A stretch of DNA of 64,000 bases from Shimia sp040370365 (GTDB taxonomy: Bacteria; Pseudomonadota; Alphaproteobacteria; Rhodobacterales; Rhodobacteraceae): contig NZ_BAABWQ010000003.1 in assembly GCF_040370365.1 (NCBI RefSeq), positions 248,001 through 312,000 of the forward strand, read 5' to 3'. The position numbers were made by a program, and so were the translations under genes. A model generated the notes under the pieces. The model was not told the DNA's origin. It worked only from the letters and a program-made list of their open reading frames with translations, and did not search any database. Shown here in pieces: positions 1 to 10,917 of this stretch (its first letter is position 1; each line of letters begins with the position of its first letter).

Positions 1-183
1 CTTGGCCACCACATCCTCGATGCGGGCAGGAATGGAGGCCGGCAACCCAGCCTCCGTTTTGATTTCAACGGCGCGATCAATATAGCGCACCCGTTTCGCA
101 AGCAGCTGAACCAACTCTTGGTCCAGCAGGTCGATCTGTGCCCGCAAAGTGGGCATATCCGGGCAGTCGGCGGGGCTCAGCAT
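1..183 (-). CDS. Chorismate mutase, AroQ type (N-terminal part only)
   Basis: The reverse complement reads MLSPADCPDMPTLRAQIDLL and continues through LVQLLAKRVRYIDRAVEIK to the window edge. This is the first helix of an AroQ-fold chorismate mutase (I-D-x-L-D-x-x-L-v-x-L-L-x-x-R), which converts chorismate to prephenate for Phe/Tyr synthesis. The start is the ATG whose complement is at 181-183. Only 61 codons are visible and the gene runs off the left edge. It lies 59 bp downstream of fhs on the same strand, a neighbour pairing I associate with Rhodobacterales. The family call from the N-terminus is good, but the full domain set cannot be seen. Confidence 0.8.
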   Translation of the reverse strand, partial: MLSPADCPDMPTLRAQIDLLDQELVQLLAKRVRYIDRAVEIKTEAGLPASIPARIEDVVAK

Positions 184-242
184 GACATCCTCTCGCAAGT
201 GTTGCGCATGCCCTACCCCGCCTTTGCCGGAACCGCAATGCG

Positions 243-1919
243 TCAGAACAGACCTTCAACAAGACCTTCGTCGTTGATGCGAATACTCTCTGCAGCAGGG
301 TGACGGGGAAGACCCGGCATGGTCATGATTTCACCGCAGATCACCACAACAAACCCAGCCCCCGCGCTCAGACGCACTTCACGTACCGGCACCGAATGCC
401 CTGTGGGCGCCCCACGCAGGTTGGGGTCGGTCGAGAAGCTGTATTGTGTCTTCGCCATACAGACCGGGAGATGGCCATACCCTGCCTCTTCCCATGTCTT
501 AAGCTGGTCACGGATCTTCTTGTCCGCAAGCACTTCGTCCGCGCGGTAGATCGAGGTTGCCACACGTTCGATTTTCTCAAACAGGCTCAGATCATCATTG
601 TAAAGCGGTGCAAACTGGCTCACGCCTGCATCCGCAATTTCCGCAATCCGGGTTGCCAGCTCTTTGGTGCCTTCGGACCCTTTGGCCCAGTGCTGGCACA
701 GGATGGCCTCAGAGCCTTGGCCTTGGACATAGTCCATGACCGCCTGAACTTCGGCATCAGTGTCCGTCACAAAGTGGTTGATCGCAACCACAACCGGCAC
801 ACCAAATTGCTTCAGGTTGCCGATGTGACGACCCAAGTTTGCGCAGCCCTCATTCACGGCATCGACGTTCTCCGCACCGAGGTCTGCTTTCGCAACGCCG
901 CCGTTCATTTTCATCGCGCGGATGGTGGCCACCAGCACAACCGCATCAGGGGCAAGCCCCGCTTTGCGGCATTTGATGTTCATGAACTTCTCGGCTCCCA
1001 AATCGGCGCCAAAGCCCGCTTCGGTCACAACATAATCGGCAACTTTCAGCGCCGTGGTTGTCGCAATAACAGAGTTACAGCCATGCGCGATGTTGGCAAA
1101 GGGACCGCCATGCACAAAGGCCGGGTTGTTTTCCAGCGTCTGCACCAGGTTTGGCTGCATCGCGTCTTTCAGCAGAACGGTCATTGCGCCGTCGGCTTTG
1201 ATGTCACGTGCATAGATCGGGCTGCGGTCACGACGGTAGGCCACAATCATGTCGCCCAAACGTTTCTGCAAATCGGCTAGATCGTTAGATAGGCACAGAA
1301 TTGCCATAACTTCAGAGGCCACAGTGATGTCAAACCCGGTCTGACGCGGGAACCCGTTGGCCACCCCACCAAGGCTGGTCACCGTGTCGCGCAGCGCACG
1401 ATCGTTCATGTCCAGAACACGACGCCATGCCACACGGCGCTCGTCGATTTCCAGCTCGTTGCCCCAATAGATGTGGTTGTCAATCATCGCGCTCAGCAGG
1501 TTATGCGCGCTGGTGATGGCATGAAAGTCACCTGTGAAATGTAGGTTCATCTCTTCCATTGGTACGATCTGCGCATAACCGCCACCTGCGGCGCCGCCCT
1601 TCATCCCAAAGTTCGGGCCCAAGGAGGCCTCACGGATACACACGGCGGCCTTTTTGCCAATCGCATTCAGGCCGTCACCAAGACCAACAGTGGTGGTGGT
1701 CTTGCCTTCACCAGCTGGCGTTGGGTTGATCGCCGTGACAAGGATCAGCTTGCCATTGTCGCGATCTTGCACGGAATTGATGAACTCTTGGCTCACCTTG
1801 GCTTTGTCGTGGCCATACGGCAGCAAATCGTCACTGCCGATACCCAGCTTGGCACCAATCTCTTGAATCGGCTGTTTTTTGGCCTCGCGGGCGATTTGGA
1901 TGTCGGTTTTGAAACTCAT
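243..1919 (-). CDS. fhs: Formate--tetrahydrofolate ligase
   Basis: This 558-residue protein begins MSFKTDIQIAREAKKQPIQE. It is the full usual length for the family, which ligates formate to tetrahydrofolate with ATP to give 10-formyl-THF in cytosolic one-carbon metabolism. The ATP-binding motif PTPAGEGKTTTT is at about residues 67-78, followed by the family hallmarks FGMKGGAAGGGYAQ and HFTGDFHA. The frame stays open upstream to 2168, but those residues do not resemble the family. The ATG at 1919 has an AGGGA Shine-Dalgarno, so it was chosen. In Roseobacters Fhs commonly serves oxidation of C1 units from methylated compounds, but no such genes are in view. Two inverted repeats precede the start. 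Confidence 0.97.
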   Translation of the reverse strand: MSFKTDIQIAREAKKQPIQEIGAKLGIGSDDLLPYGHDKAKVSQEFINSVQDRDNGKLILVTAINPTPAGEGKTTTTVGLGDGLNAIGKKAAVCIREASLGPNFGMKGGAAGGGYAQIVPMEEMNLHFTGDFHAITSAHNLLSAMIDNHIYWGNELEIDERRVAWRRVLDMNDRALRDTVTSLGGVANGFPRQTGFDITVASEVMAILCLSNDLADLQKRLGDMIVAYRRDRSPIYARDIKADGAMTVLLKDAMQPNLVQTLENNPAFVHGGPFANIAHGCNSVIATTTALKVADYVVTEAGFGADLGAEKFMNIKCRKAGLAPDAVVLVATIRAMKMNGGVAKADLGAENVDAVNEGCANLGRHIGNLKQFGVPVVVAINHFVTDTDAEVQAVMDYVQGQGSEAILCQHWAKGSEGTKELATRIAEIADAGVSQFAPLYNDDLSLFEKIERVATSIYRADEVLADKKIRDQLKTWEEAGYGHLPVCMAKTQYSFSTDPNLRGAPTGHSVPVREVRLSAGAGFVVVICGEIMTMPGLPRHPAAESIRINDEGLVEGLF

Positions 1920-1952
1920 GTCAGTCCCTGTCACGTAAATGTTGAGGCTCTC

Positions 1953-2025
1953 TCGCCCCTTTTGTAACGCCCTCAGGGGCGACGGCGAGATGCATTTCCG
2001 ACATTTCCGACGCTTGATGCGTCGG
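1953..2025 (-). promoter_or_regulatory. Hairpin-rich 5' leader of fhs
   Basis: Between the MOSC gene and fhs there are two perfect inverted repeats. One is an 8-bp stem (1953-1960 with 1975-1982, 14-nt loop). The other is a 7-bp stem (2007-2013 with 2019-2025, 5-nt loop). The first ends 33 nt upstream of the fhs ATG, so it could be a leader structure or attenuator; the second could also end the MOSC transcript. Neither has a clear U-tract and I cannot match them to a named riboswitch. Confidence 0.4.
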
Positions 2026-2094
2026 CATTGGCTGCCGCCGTTTCGTTTGGGAAACCCAGCGTCACCATGCGCGACATTTGTTCCTACATGCGAC

Positions 2095-2694
2095 TCAGCG
2101 GGCGCGTGCGATGTCATAAAGCGCCCAAACGGGCTGATCCGGTACAAACAAACGCATTCGGTCCCCAACCGACAAACGCCCGGCGCGCTCGACCCAAGCC
2201 GTTACACCGCGTTTATCTTGTGCAGCAGCTTTGAACTTTGGCCCATGTCCGGGATGCTCCCCTTCGATCACCCGCCCGGGCAAAACACAGGGGCGGTTTT
2301 CCATGTCCACGGTGATGGTCACCCCATCAGAGCCTTGCAGACGGGAATTGGGCGGTACATGGGTGAAATCCGGAATGCCTTTCAGCACAATTGACGCCCC
2401 AACCCACGCCGGATCAATCGATTGCAACCCCATCTCCGCTGCGATCAAATCCAGCTCCTCTTGGGACAGAACAGAAAGCTGGCGCACATTCATGATCTCG
2501 GTGCCCGGCGTGTAAAGCCCGCTCACCCGGCTACAAGACGCCCGCGTGATGCCGGAGTGAGCCTCGCCAACATCTCCACCAAGCGCCAGATCCAGCGCCT
2601 CAACAGGCGCCGCACTCAGATTTTCCTTGGAATTGGCCACACGGCCCAACCAGACCACTTCGGCTTCAAATGATGTCTTTTTCAATACGAGCAT
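2095..2694 (-). CDS. MOSC-domain protein
   Basis: This 199-residue protein resembles the C-terminal domain of molybdenum cofactor sulfurase (MOSC), a fold that carries or transfers sulfur or binds the molybdenum cofactor. The single conserved MOSC cysteine is seen in ENRPCVLPG (Cys136), followed by the conserved GRVIEGEHPG stretch and a C-terminal beta region (GVTAWVERAGRLSVGDRMRL). It stands alone without the beta-barrel partner domain found in larger MOSC proteins, and substrate and physiological role are unknown. It lies upstream of fhs on the same strand with a 175-bp gap, so cotranscription is possible but not shown. It may be cytosolic: there is no signal peptide. Confidence 0.85.
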   Translation of the reverse strand: MLVLKKTSFEAEVVWLGRVANSKENLSAAPVEALDLALGGDVGEAHSGITRASCSRVSGLYTPGTEIMNVRQLSVLSQEELDLIAAEMGLQSIDPAWVGASIVLKGIPDFTHVPPNSRLQGSDGVTITVDMENRPCVLPGRVIEGEHPGHGPKFKAAAQDKRGVTAWVERAGRLSVGDRMRLFVPDQPVWALYDIARAR

Positions 2695-2884
2695 AATACG
2701 TTTCCTCTTTCTTGCACCGATGGGTACTCCGCCATATCGCTCAATTCAAAAGACTTTCTTTGATGAATGTGTTCGACATTTGTCATGTCCACGCCGTCCA
2801 AGGCAAAAGTCCGAACTTTCTTGCACGCCTCAAGCAGGCGCGTATGTTGAATTTCGCATTTTACTCACACCAATAGATTGCAAT

Positions 2885-3721
2885 ATGACACGTTCTACTC
2901 CCAACCTCGGTGCCGTCCGTTTGATTCGCACCGCGACCCTCGACTGCGTCAAAAATTGGCGGTTTGTTTTCTCCATTGGAGTGCTCTGGTTTGCGCTCAA
3001 TCTTGGGCTGTACAGCTGGATGAATTCGGTGGACATGGAGGCACAGGAGGGTAGCGCAGAAATCTGGTTGTGGGTGAAGCTCACCACCGGACTGCTCGCA
3101 ACCTTTGTGATCGGGGTGGTTTTGGCAATTGCCTGGCACAGGCTTGTCTTGCGCAAATCCCGAGTATCAGAATCGCTCAAGTCGCAACCCATAGCTCGCT
3201 ATGGGCTGACTGTGGCCAAAGCTCTCGTCCCTTTCCTGATCATCGCCGGAATCCTTAATATGATTGGCGACCAACTGTTTACGTCCATTCGGATGTACGA
3301 AGTCGTCGAGAATATGCCAAAGCCGTTTCAACGCATTGCCAATGGCGTCTGGCTCACACTGACACTCAATTGGTTTCCCCATGTAGCGGTCATATTCGGT
3401 TGGTTGGTCGTCGGTCTGTCGCTGCCTCAGGTTGCCATGGGTCGCCCCGCCAATGTGTTCCAAAGCCTGCGATTTTCATTGAGAAACGTCCTATCGCTGC
3501 TTTGGGTGTCTTCGCTTACAGCTCTGATTTTTGCCCTTCTGGATTTCTACGGCGGCGTTTGGTCCCATCGTTTGCTCAGCAATGCGTTTGGGATTGACCT
3601 TGCGTATCAACACATCAAAGCCATCATCAGCACAACAGTCGCTTTCCTATCGTCTTTTGTGTCTCTCAGCCTTCTGTCCCGCGTGTCCGAAGCCTGGCGG
3701 CCCATCTCCGACACAGCATAG
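2885..3721 (+). CDS. Polytopic membrane protein of unknown function
   Basis: The 278-residue product has about six hydrophobic segments, for example FVFSIGVLWFALNLGLYSW, LATFVIGVVLAIAW, ALVPFLIIAGILNMIG and VAVIFGWLVVGLSL. I do not recognise the family. The frame is open from 2627, but the upstream residues are polar and lie over the divergent MOSC promoter region. The ATG at 2885 (MTRSTPNLGAVRLIRTATLD) gives a short cytosolic N-terminus before the first membrane segment and was chosen. It is a single gene that converges on ftsH across a shared terminator, so the neighbourhood suggests no partner. Function unknown. Confidence 0.7.
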   Translation: MTRSTPNLGAVRLIRTATLDCVKNWRFVFSIGVLWFALNLGLYSWMNSVDMEAQEGSAEIWLWVKLTTGLLATFVIGVVLAIAWHRLVLRKSRVSESLKSQPIARYGLTVAKALVPFLIIAGILNMIGDQLFTSIRMYEVVENMPKPFQRIANGVWLTLTLNWFPHVAVIFGWLVVGLSLPQVAMGRPANVFQSLRFSLRNVLSLLWVSSLTALIFALLDFYGGVWSHRLLSNAFGIDLAYQHIKAIISTTVAFLSSFVSLSLLSRVSEAWRPISDTA

Positions 3722-3760
3722 AAAAAACCCCCGAAGCGTATTCACACTCCGGGGGTTTTC
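3722..3760. terminator. Bidirectional terminator between the membrane protein gene and ftsH
   Basis: A 10-bp stem (aaaacccccg at 3724-3733 with cgggggtttt at 3750-3759) has A and T runs at its two ends. It can therefore act as an intrinsic terminator for both converging genes. It lies immediately after the membrane-protein stop codon and 22 bp before the ftsH stop. Confidence 0.85.
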
Positions 3761-3781
3761 GATTTTGGTCTGTCGCCTGCG

Positions 3782-5701
<1,920 letters not shown>

Positions 5702-5830
5702 GGCAAGTCTCCCTTTCAGAACGCCCGTGACCTATCACGTCGGCGTACACAGTTAAATAGAGATCGCTGGCCCGTAATCAATGCGATATTTGGCATTCCC
5801 TCTAACAAGTCGCGCCAAATGACACCCAAT

Positions 5831-7039
5831 TTAAGCCAATATCGCCTCCCAACCGTTTTTTGCACCTGCTAACGGTGCCGCAATCACAGTATCGCCCTGC
5901 CAGACTGCTGGCGAAGACAAGATACTTTGACGAGGGCGCGCCGCACTGCGCCAACTGTCCAGTTGCGCAATACCAAGCTCTCCGAGCGCTGCCACTTCCA
6001 AGCTCGACACCTCCGTGCCAGCCGGAGGTATCAGGCGCCACCGCTTGTCCCATACGTCATATACGGAACTGCGCAGGGTCTGGATCGCCGCCCACTCCCT
6101 TGTGATGCGCCAGCTCGCCTGAGAAGGCAGGATCAAACACCCATGCAAGGACACAGGCTGAATGGCAACGATCGCGGCTTGTAGGGCGCGAAACCGAGGT
6201 CGGTACACGGCACCTGAAACCTGCGAGAGCCCGTCGGCCACGATGCGCAAAAGCACGGCTTCTGGTACATTCACCGCACGATCCCGTGAAATCACCACGT
6301 CACCCGCATCCAGTGTAACACAGTTTTGTGCCGCTGTATTGGTGGCCCAAGTTGCAACTTCGCGCTCTCGGCGCATATGCGCTGCGGTCTGCGCCAACCT
6401 GTCCACGGTGATCCCGAGCGGCGCCAGCGTCGCCATCATCTGGCGCGCTTTCACCCGATCAAACCGTGTGTCCTCGTTGCTCGGATCATCAGCCCAGGTC
6501 AGCCCATGTGCGCGTAGGTAGGCGCGCAACTCGTCACGACCCACATTTAGGAGTGGGCGCACCCAAAAAACGTCATCATCTTCGCGGACACCAGCCATAC
6601 AAGCCAGCCCCTCAACACCGGAGCCGCGCGCCAATCGCATCAAAAACGTTTCAGCTTGATCGTCTTTTGTATGTCCAAGCGCCACATGTGTAATGTTTCG
6701 CGCCTTCGCCCATTGCGCGATCATGTTCCGGCGGCCCTCACGGGCAGCCTTCTGTAAGTTGCCGCTGCCGTCCCACTGCCAATTTAGGATATCGTGAGAA
6801 AGCCCGTGCTGGGCCGCATAGTCAGAAACCAGAGCAAGCTCGCCCGCGGCCCCGTCACGCAACCCATGATTCACGCTGACCACCGCCAAAGGCACCTGAT
6901 CCCAGCGCCTGAGCATGTCCAGCAAAGCCATGCTGTCCCCGCCGCCGCTCACGGCAACCCCCAAACAGTCCGGAAAATTGCCATCCAACGCCGCCGTCAA
7001 TGCAAGTGACAACGTCGCCTCAATCGGCGTTACGGGCAC
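5831..7039 (-). CDS. tilS: tRNA(Ile)-lysidine synthase
   Basis: This 402-residue N-type ATP pyrophosphatase adds lysine to C34 of tRNA-Ile(CAU), changing its decoding from AUG to AUA. The PP-loop SGGGDS is at residues 31-36. The next motifs, NHGLRDGAAGE and LGHTKDDQAETFLMRLARGSG, are diagnostic for TilS/MesJ. The C-terminal half is diverged, as is usual in Alphaproteobacteria. The start overlaps the end of the upstream cpoB gene by 10 nt, pointing to translational coupling at the end of the Tol-Pal operon. It is essential in most bacteria. Confidence 0.96.
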   Translation of the reverse strand: MPVTPIEATLSLALTAALDGNFPDCLGVAVSGGGDSMALLDMLRRWDQVPLAVVSVNHGLRDGAAGELALVSDYAAQHGLSHDILNWQWDGSGNLQKAAREGRRNMIAQWAKARNITHVALGHTKDDQAETFLMRLARGSGVEGLACMAGVREDDDVFWVRPLLNVGRDELRAYLRAHGLTWADDPSNEDTRFDRVKARQMMATLAPLGITVDRLAQTAAHMRREREVATWATNTAAQNCVTLDAGDVVISRDRAVNVPEAVLLRIVADGLSQVSGAVYRPRFRALQAAIVAIQPVSLHGCLILPSQASWRITREWAAIQTLRSSVYDVWDKRWRLIPPAGTEVSSLEVAALGELGIAQLDSWRSAARPRQSILSSPAVWQGDTVIAAPLAGAKNGWEAILA

Positions 7040-7872
7040 TGCAACTTGACCATTTCGGCCTGCGCCTCGGTCACAAAAGCTGCACCGGGAAACCGTACGC
7101 CCACTTCGTTCAAGGTGACACAGGCCTCATTGATCTGCCCCAAGGCGCCCAAAGATTTCCCCAGACGGAACAGAGCCTCTGGCGCTGTGCCAGCAATAGG
7201 CGCACCCGAATAGGCCTCAAGATAGGCCCGCGCAGCCGCGGTGGTCTCAGCTTGCCCTTCCAGAGCTTGGCCGCGTCGCAAATGCGCTTCGGCCTCAAGC
7301 GGGCTGCCTGGGTAGGTCTGCACAAAAGTTGCGAACTGATCGGCAGCGGAGACAAACTCGCCATTGTCCAGTGCGGCGATCGCCCGAGCAAAATCCGCTT
7401 CCTCACCAACTGCCAATTCGGTTGGTGCGCCGTCGCCGGAGCCGTCATTTTCGCCAGCGCCAAGCGATGGCACATCTTCTACGTCGCCGCCCAATGTCGT
7501 TGTCTCACCGAGCGCAGACAAATCGCCGCCTTCCAGCTCCACCAGTCGAAACTCCAGATCACCAATCCGGTTGGTGCCATCTTCGACCACACGTTCGACG
7601 CGGTATTGCAGCTGTTCGGTTTTGCCAGTCAGAACCTGTAGCTGTTTTTCGATCACATCCATACGCTCAAGCGTCGATGCACCGGTCACGACTGTGCCCG
7701 GCGCTCCTGTGGTCGACAGCTCCCGTTTTAGGCGCTGAATTTCGACATATAGAACGGAGAGCTGCTGGCGCACATCCGCAAGCGTTTCATCCCGCGACTG
7801 CGCCGCGCTCATGACCGGAGCCAAAATAAGCGCAACCGCGCTCAGACCTGCAAATACCTGCGCCCGCATCAT
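7030..7872 (-). CDS. cpoB: Tol-Pal system periplasmic coordinator CpoB (YbgF)
   Basis: The 280-residue product has an N-terminal signal peptide ending near VMSAAQS, then a coiled-coil segment rich in heptads (LADVRQQLSVLYVEIQRLKR; residues ~30-110). An acidic Gly/Ser-rich linker (~115-155) follows, then a TPR-like C-terminal domain (~160-275) with the YbgF pattern DFARAIAALDNGEFVSAADQF. In Enterobacteria CpoB links the Tol machine to PBP1B during septal cell-wall synthesis. It lies 3 bp after pal and overlaps tilS. A second ATG one codon later is equally possible as start. Confidence 0.93.
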   Translation of the reverse strand: MMRAQVFAGLSAVALILAPVMSAAQSRDETLADVRQQLSVLYVEIQRLKRELSTTGAPGTVVTGASTLERMDVIEKQLQVLTGKTEQLQYRVERVVEDGTNRIGDLEFRLVELEGGDLSALGETTTLGGDVEDVPSLGAGENDGSGDGAPTELAVGEEADFARAIAALDNGEFVSAADQFATFVQTYPGSPLEAEAHLRRGQALEGQAETTAAARAYLEAYSGAPIAGTAPEALFRLGKSLGALGQINEACVTLNEVGVRFPGAAFVTEAQAEMVKLQCP

Positions 7873-7875
7873 CGC

Positions 7876-8388
7876 TTACCCCGATACATTGGCGGTCAGC
7901 ACCGTCACCGCGCGGCGGTTCTGGGCATAACAGCTTTCTTCAGAGCAGACCTCAATCGGACGTTCTTTGCCGAAGCTCACCGTACGGATCCGGTTGCCTG
8001 CCACACCTTGCGCAATCAACAACTCTTGCACCGCACTTGCGCGACGTGCGCCCAGCGCGAGGTTGTATTCGCGCGTTCCCTGCTCATCGGCGTGACCTTC
8101 CACAACCGCAATATAGTCGGTGTTGGCCAACAACCAATTGGCCTGTGCCAGCACAACCAGACGTCCGTCTTCGCTCAGCGTGGATTGATCCACCAAGAAC
8201 AGCACGCGATCACCCACCGCCTCTTGGAAATACGCGATAGAGGACGGATCTGCGCTGCTGCCCAAACCATCGGTTCCATTGTTCACACCGTCCCCATAGG
8301 GATTGTCACTGCCAAATCGGCTCGCATCGTTACAGGCGCTTAGCGCCACTGCGGACACCAAAAGGGCCACCTTTGTCCAAGTCTTCAT
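7876..8388 (-). CDS. pal: Peptidoglycan-associated lipoprotein Pal
   Basis: The 170-residue outer-membrane lipoprotein anchors the outer membrane to peptidoglycan and is recruited to division sites by TolQRA. The lipobox LSAC puts the lipidated cysteine at residue 19. The OmpA-like domain covers about 55-168, with VVEGHADEQGTREYNLALG and the NRRA motif that binds diaminopimelate. It is preceded by tolB (106-bp gap) and followed 3 bp later by cpoB. The gap to tolB is the largest within this run and could hold a separate promoter or a processing site. Confidence 0.98.
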   Translation of the reverse strand: MKTWTKVALLVSAVALSACNDASRFGSDNPYGDGVNNGTDGLGSSADPSSIAYFQEAVGDRVLFLVDQSTLSEDGRLVVLAQANWLLANTDYIAVVEGHADEQGTREYNLALGARRASAVQELLIAQGVAGNRIRTVSFGKERPIEVCSEESCYAQNRRAVTVLTANVSG

Positions 8389-8494
8389 GAAATTGCCTCG
8401 CCTCTTAATCCGAACGTTCTTGTGTCGTTTTCATCTTTTTCTTGCGCTCTTTTAGCATATGCGCCCCCGCAAGAAAACGCCGCGTTGTTTTGCA

Positions 8495-9820
8495 TCACTG
8501 TAATGGGGACCAACTCGGGTCAGATCCTCCGCCAGAAATTTTCACCGGCTTCAAATTACGCCCAGAGACATCCACCGAAAACAATGCTGCCGCACCTCCC
8601 GCGCCACGGGTTTCGCGGGTAAACATGATCACCCGGCCATTGGGTGACCACGTCGGGCCCTCATCCAAAAAGGATGCCGTCAACAACCGTTCTTCACTGC
8701 CATCTACGCGCATCACGCCGATATGAAACCGACCTTTGTTTTGTTTGGTGAAAGCAATCAGATCGCCGCGCGGGCTCCAGACCGGCGTGCCATAGCGCCC
8801 TTGCCCAAAGCTGATCCGTGTGGCTTCGCCGCCACCCGCGTTCATCACATACAACTGTTGCGTTCCAGACCGGTCGCTCTCAAAGACAATCTTACTGCCA
8901 TCCGGGCTGTAACTTGGAGCAGTTTCAATTGACGGGGTCGATGTCAGCCGCTGTCGCTTCCCACTGCCGATATCCATCTTATAGAGGTCTGTGTTGCCAC
9001 CTTCGGTCACCGACATCACCACGCTATTGCCATCTGGCGAGAACCGCGGAGCAAAGCTCATTGTGCCACTTTCATTGGACAACACCCGGCGCTGCACCGA
9101 TCCCACGTCCAGCACATAAACCTGCGGAAACCCTGTTTCATAGCTGGTGTACAGCACCCGCTCTCCGTTGGGCGAGAACCGAGGTGCCAGAACAATGGCG
9201 CTGCTGTCGGTCAGATACTGCAGGTTCGCCCCATCGTAATCCATCACAGCCAGACGTTTCTTACGGTCGTTCTTTGGTCCGGTTTCGGCCACATAAACCA
9301 CGCGGCTGTCAAAATATCCGCCTTCGCCAGTGATGCGCGAATACACCGCATCCGCCACCTTATGCGCCATTCGCCGCCAGCCGTCCGTGGTGCCTTTGAA
9401 CCGCAACCCATTGCCAAGCTCAGTGCCCGCGAACACATCATAGACGCGGAACTTCACCTCCAACTGGTTGCCGCTGACCGACACGCCGCCCGTGATCAGC
9501 GCCTGTGCGTTGATCGCTTTCCAGTCGGCAAACTGAACCGGGCTGCCAAAATGGGTGATCGATGCGATATGCGCTTTTCCCGGAATCTCCCGAAACAGGC
9601 CGGTGCCGTTGAGATCCTCCGCGATCAGGCGGCTGATGTCCTTGGACACCTGATTGGAGCCCGGTGTTTCGGCCACAAAATCCGGCACCGCATAGGGCAA
9701 TGGCTCAATCACACCATCGGTAATTTCGATGCGCAGCGGCGTGCTTTGGGCCAGTGCGGATTGTCCCCATGTCGCTGCCGACAAGATCGCAATCATCAGG
9801 GTCGCAAGGATTCTGCTCAT
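8495..9820 (-). CDS. tolB: Tol-Pal translocation protein TolB
   Basis: This 441-residue periplasmic protein has a signal peptide ending at SALAQS, an N-terminal alpha/beta domain (TDGVIEPLPYAVPDF onward), and a six-bladed beta-propeller. The propeller repeats are visible as FSPNGERVLYTS, FSPDGNSVVMSV, YSPDGSKIVFESD, WSPRGDLIAFTK and WSPNGRVIMFTR. TolB binds Pal and the colicin-type TolA partner sites. Its start overlaps the tolA stop by 4 nt (ATGA), indicating translational coupling. Length and repeats are complete. Confidence 0.98.
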   Translation of the reverse strand: MSRILATLMIAILSAATWGQSALAQSTPLRIEITDGVIEPLPYAVPDFVAETPGSNQVSKDISRLIAEDLNGTGLFREIPGKAHIASITHFGSPVQFADWKAINAQALITGGVSVSGNQLEVKFRVYDVFAGTELGNGLRFKGTTDGWRRMAHKVADAVYSRITGEGGYFDSRVVYVAETGPKNDRKKRLAVMDYDGANLQYLTDSSAIVLAPRFSPNGERVLYTSYETGFPQVYVLDVGSVQRRVLSNESGTMSFAPRFSPDGNSVVMSVTEGGNTDLYKMDIGSGKRQRLTSTPSIETAPSYSPDGSKIVFESDRSGTQQLYVMNAGGGEATRISFGQGRYGTPVWSPRGDLIAFTKQNKGRFHIGVMRVDGSEERLLTASFLDEGPTWSPNGRVIMFTRETRGAGGAAALFSVDVSGRNLKPVKISGGGSDPSWSPLQ

Positions 9821-10908
9821 CTGGACCTCATATTCTCTGGATTAAAGGTTATCTCAACATCCCGCCAATGGTCATATTTTTCCACTGGCAAGTCATATCC
9901 GGCCTTCTGACAGCGCAAAACTGCCCGTCTTGCGGCCTGAAAGGCGGTTTGTACGGCGGTTTCATCACCACCTTCGGAATTCAGCAGGCGCACAGCACCC
10001 TGCACTTTGCCATCGCGATCCAAAGACAAGCCAAGGACCACGGTCACGTCTGCGGCGCGAGAGCCCACATCAACAACCCAACATTGTTGGACCGCCACGC
10101 GCAGACCGTCTTTCTCCCCACGGGTCAGCGGCGGGCCTGTGGGTGCCGTCGCCGTTTCGGCGCTCTCCGCAGCGCCCGCCTCTGCCAATGCTGCAGCAAT
10201 CGCATCCTCACTGGCCTCCGCTGTCGGCTGACTTGGACGCGAAGGTCGGATACGGGGGCGTAGAGACCGGGTTGGGGCCGCGCTCACCGCCTCGGTCTGC
10301 TTGGGCTCAGTGGCAATTTCGGTGGAAGCTGCCTCGGGCGCGGTCTCTTCTGTTACCTCATCCGGAACGGCGCTGGGACTGTCGTCAGGCTGCGTCGCTT
10401 CTTGCAGATCATCCGCAATGGTCACATCCGGTTCTGGCTGTGCCACAGGTTCAGGTGCCACGCGGTCCGCCGGGCGCGGCACAGGACGAACAGAGGCGTC
10501 CGGAACAACCACAGCCGCATCTGCTTCGGGCGTCGGCAATTGTGGCGGCTGTTCTGCCACATCGTCCGGCACGATCGGCGCAGGCGGCGTCACCTCAGTG
10601 ACATCCGGCGTCTCCTCCGGCTCTGCCAGCGGGGCCACGGGTGCGACGCTTTGCTCAACGACTTGATCCGGCTCAGACGCCAAAGCCGGCGCAGTCTCGG
10701 TCTCCGTCGGCGGCTGCGGCAAGGCCACATCGGTGGCGGTTTCCGGTGCCTCTTGGCCTTGGGTGAGCGCGTCGAACTCCGCACTCGAAATCATCGCCAC
10801 ATCCACCACCTCAATGGGGGGCGGGTCGGAGTCAAACACCCCACCCAAAAGCACCCAGCCAATCAGGCCGGTGTGGGCAACGCCCGAGATATAATGGCCA
10901 ATATGCAC
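9817..10908 (-). CDS. tolA: TolA-like energy transducer of the Tol-Pal system
   Basis: The 363-residue protein occupies the tolA position between tolR and tolB. One N-terminal transmembrane segment (SGVAHTGLIGWVLLGGVF) is followed by a long Pro/Glu/Thr-rich periplasmic region (~residues 30-230) in place of the Ala/Lys helix of E. coli TolA. A compact C-terminal domain with two cysteines (VAVQQCWVV and RRAVLRCQKAG) fits TolA domain III/TonB-like folds. It transmits proton-motive-force-driven motion from TolQR to Pal. The proline-rich spacer is typical of alphaproteobacterial versions. Identification rests largely on position, topology and C-terminal pattern. Confidence 0.88.
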   Translation of the reverse strand: MHIGHYISGVAHTGLIGWVLLGGVFDSDPPPIEVVDVAMISSAEFDALTQGQEAPETATDVALPQPPTETETAPALASEPDQVVEQSVAPVAPLAEPEETPDVTEVTPPAPIVPDDVAEQPPQLPTPEADAAVVVPDASVRPVPRPADRVAPEPVAQPEPDVTIADDLQEATQPDDSPSAVPDEVTEETAPEAASTEIATEPKQTEAVSAAPTRSLRPRIRPSRPSQPTAEASEDAIAAALAEAGAAESAETATAPTGPPLTRGEKDGLRVAVQQCWVVDVGSRAADVTVVLGLSLDRDGKVQGAVRLLNSEGGDETAVQTAFQAARRAVLRCQKAGYDLPVEKYDHWRDVEITFNPENMRSR

Positions 10909-10917
10909 GCGGACGCC

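Noticed and set aside
300..1280. 326-aa open frame opposite fhs
   Set aside because: It is antisense to a confident fhs gene, has His/Arg/Cys-rich composition typical of shadow frames and no domain.
1920..2168. N-terminal extension of fhs
   Set aside because: The upstream residues do not resemble the Fhs family, while ATG 1919 has a ribosome-binding site and gives the standard length.
2627..2884. 86-residue N-terminal extension of the membrane protein at 2885-3721
   Set aside because: The extension is polar, overlaps the divergent MOSC start region, and the ATG at 2885 gives a more normal membrane-protein N-terminus.
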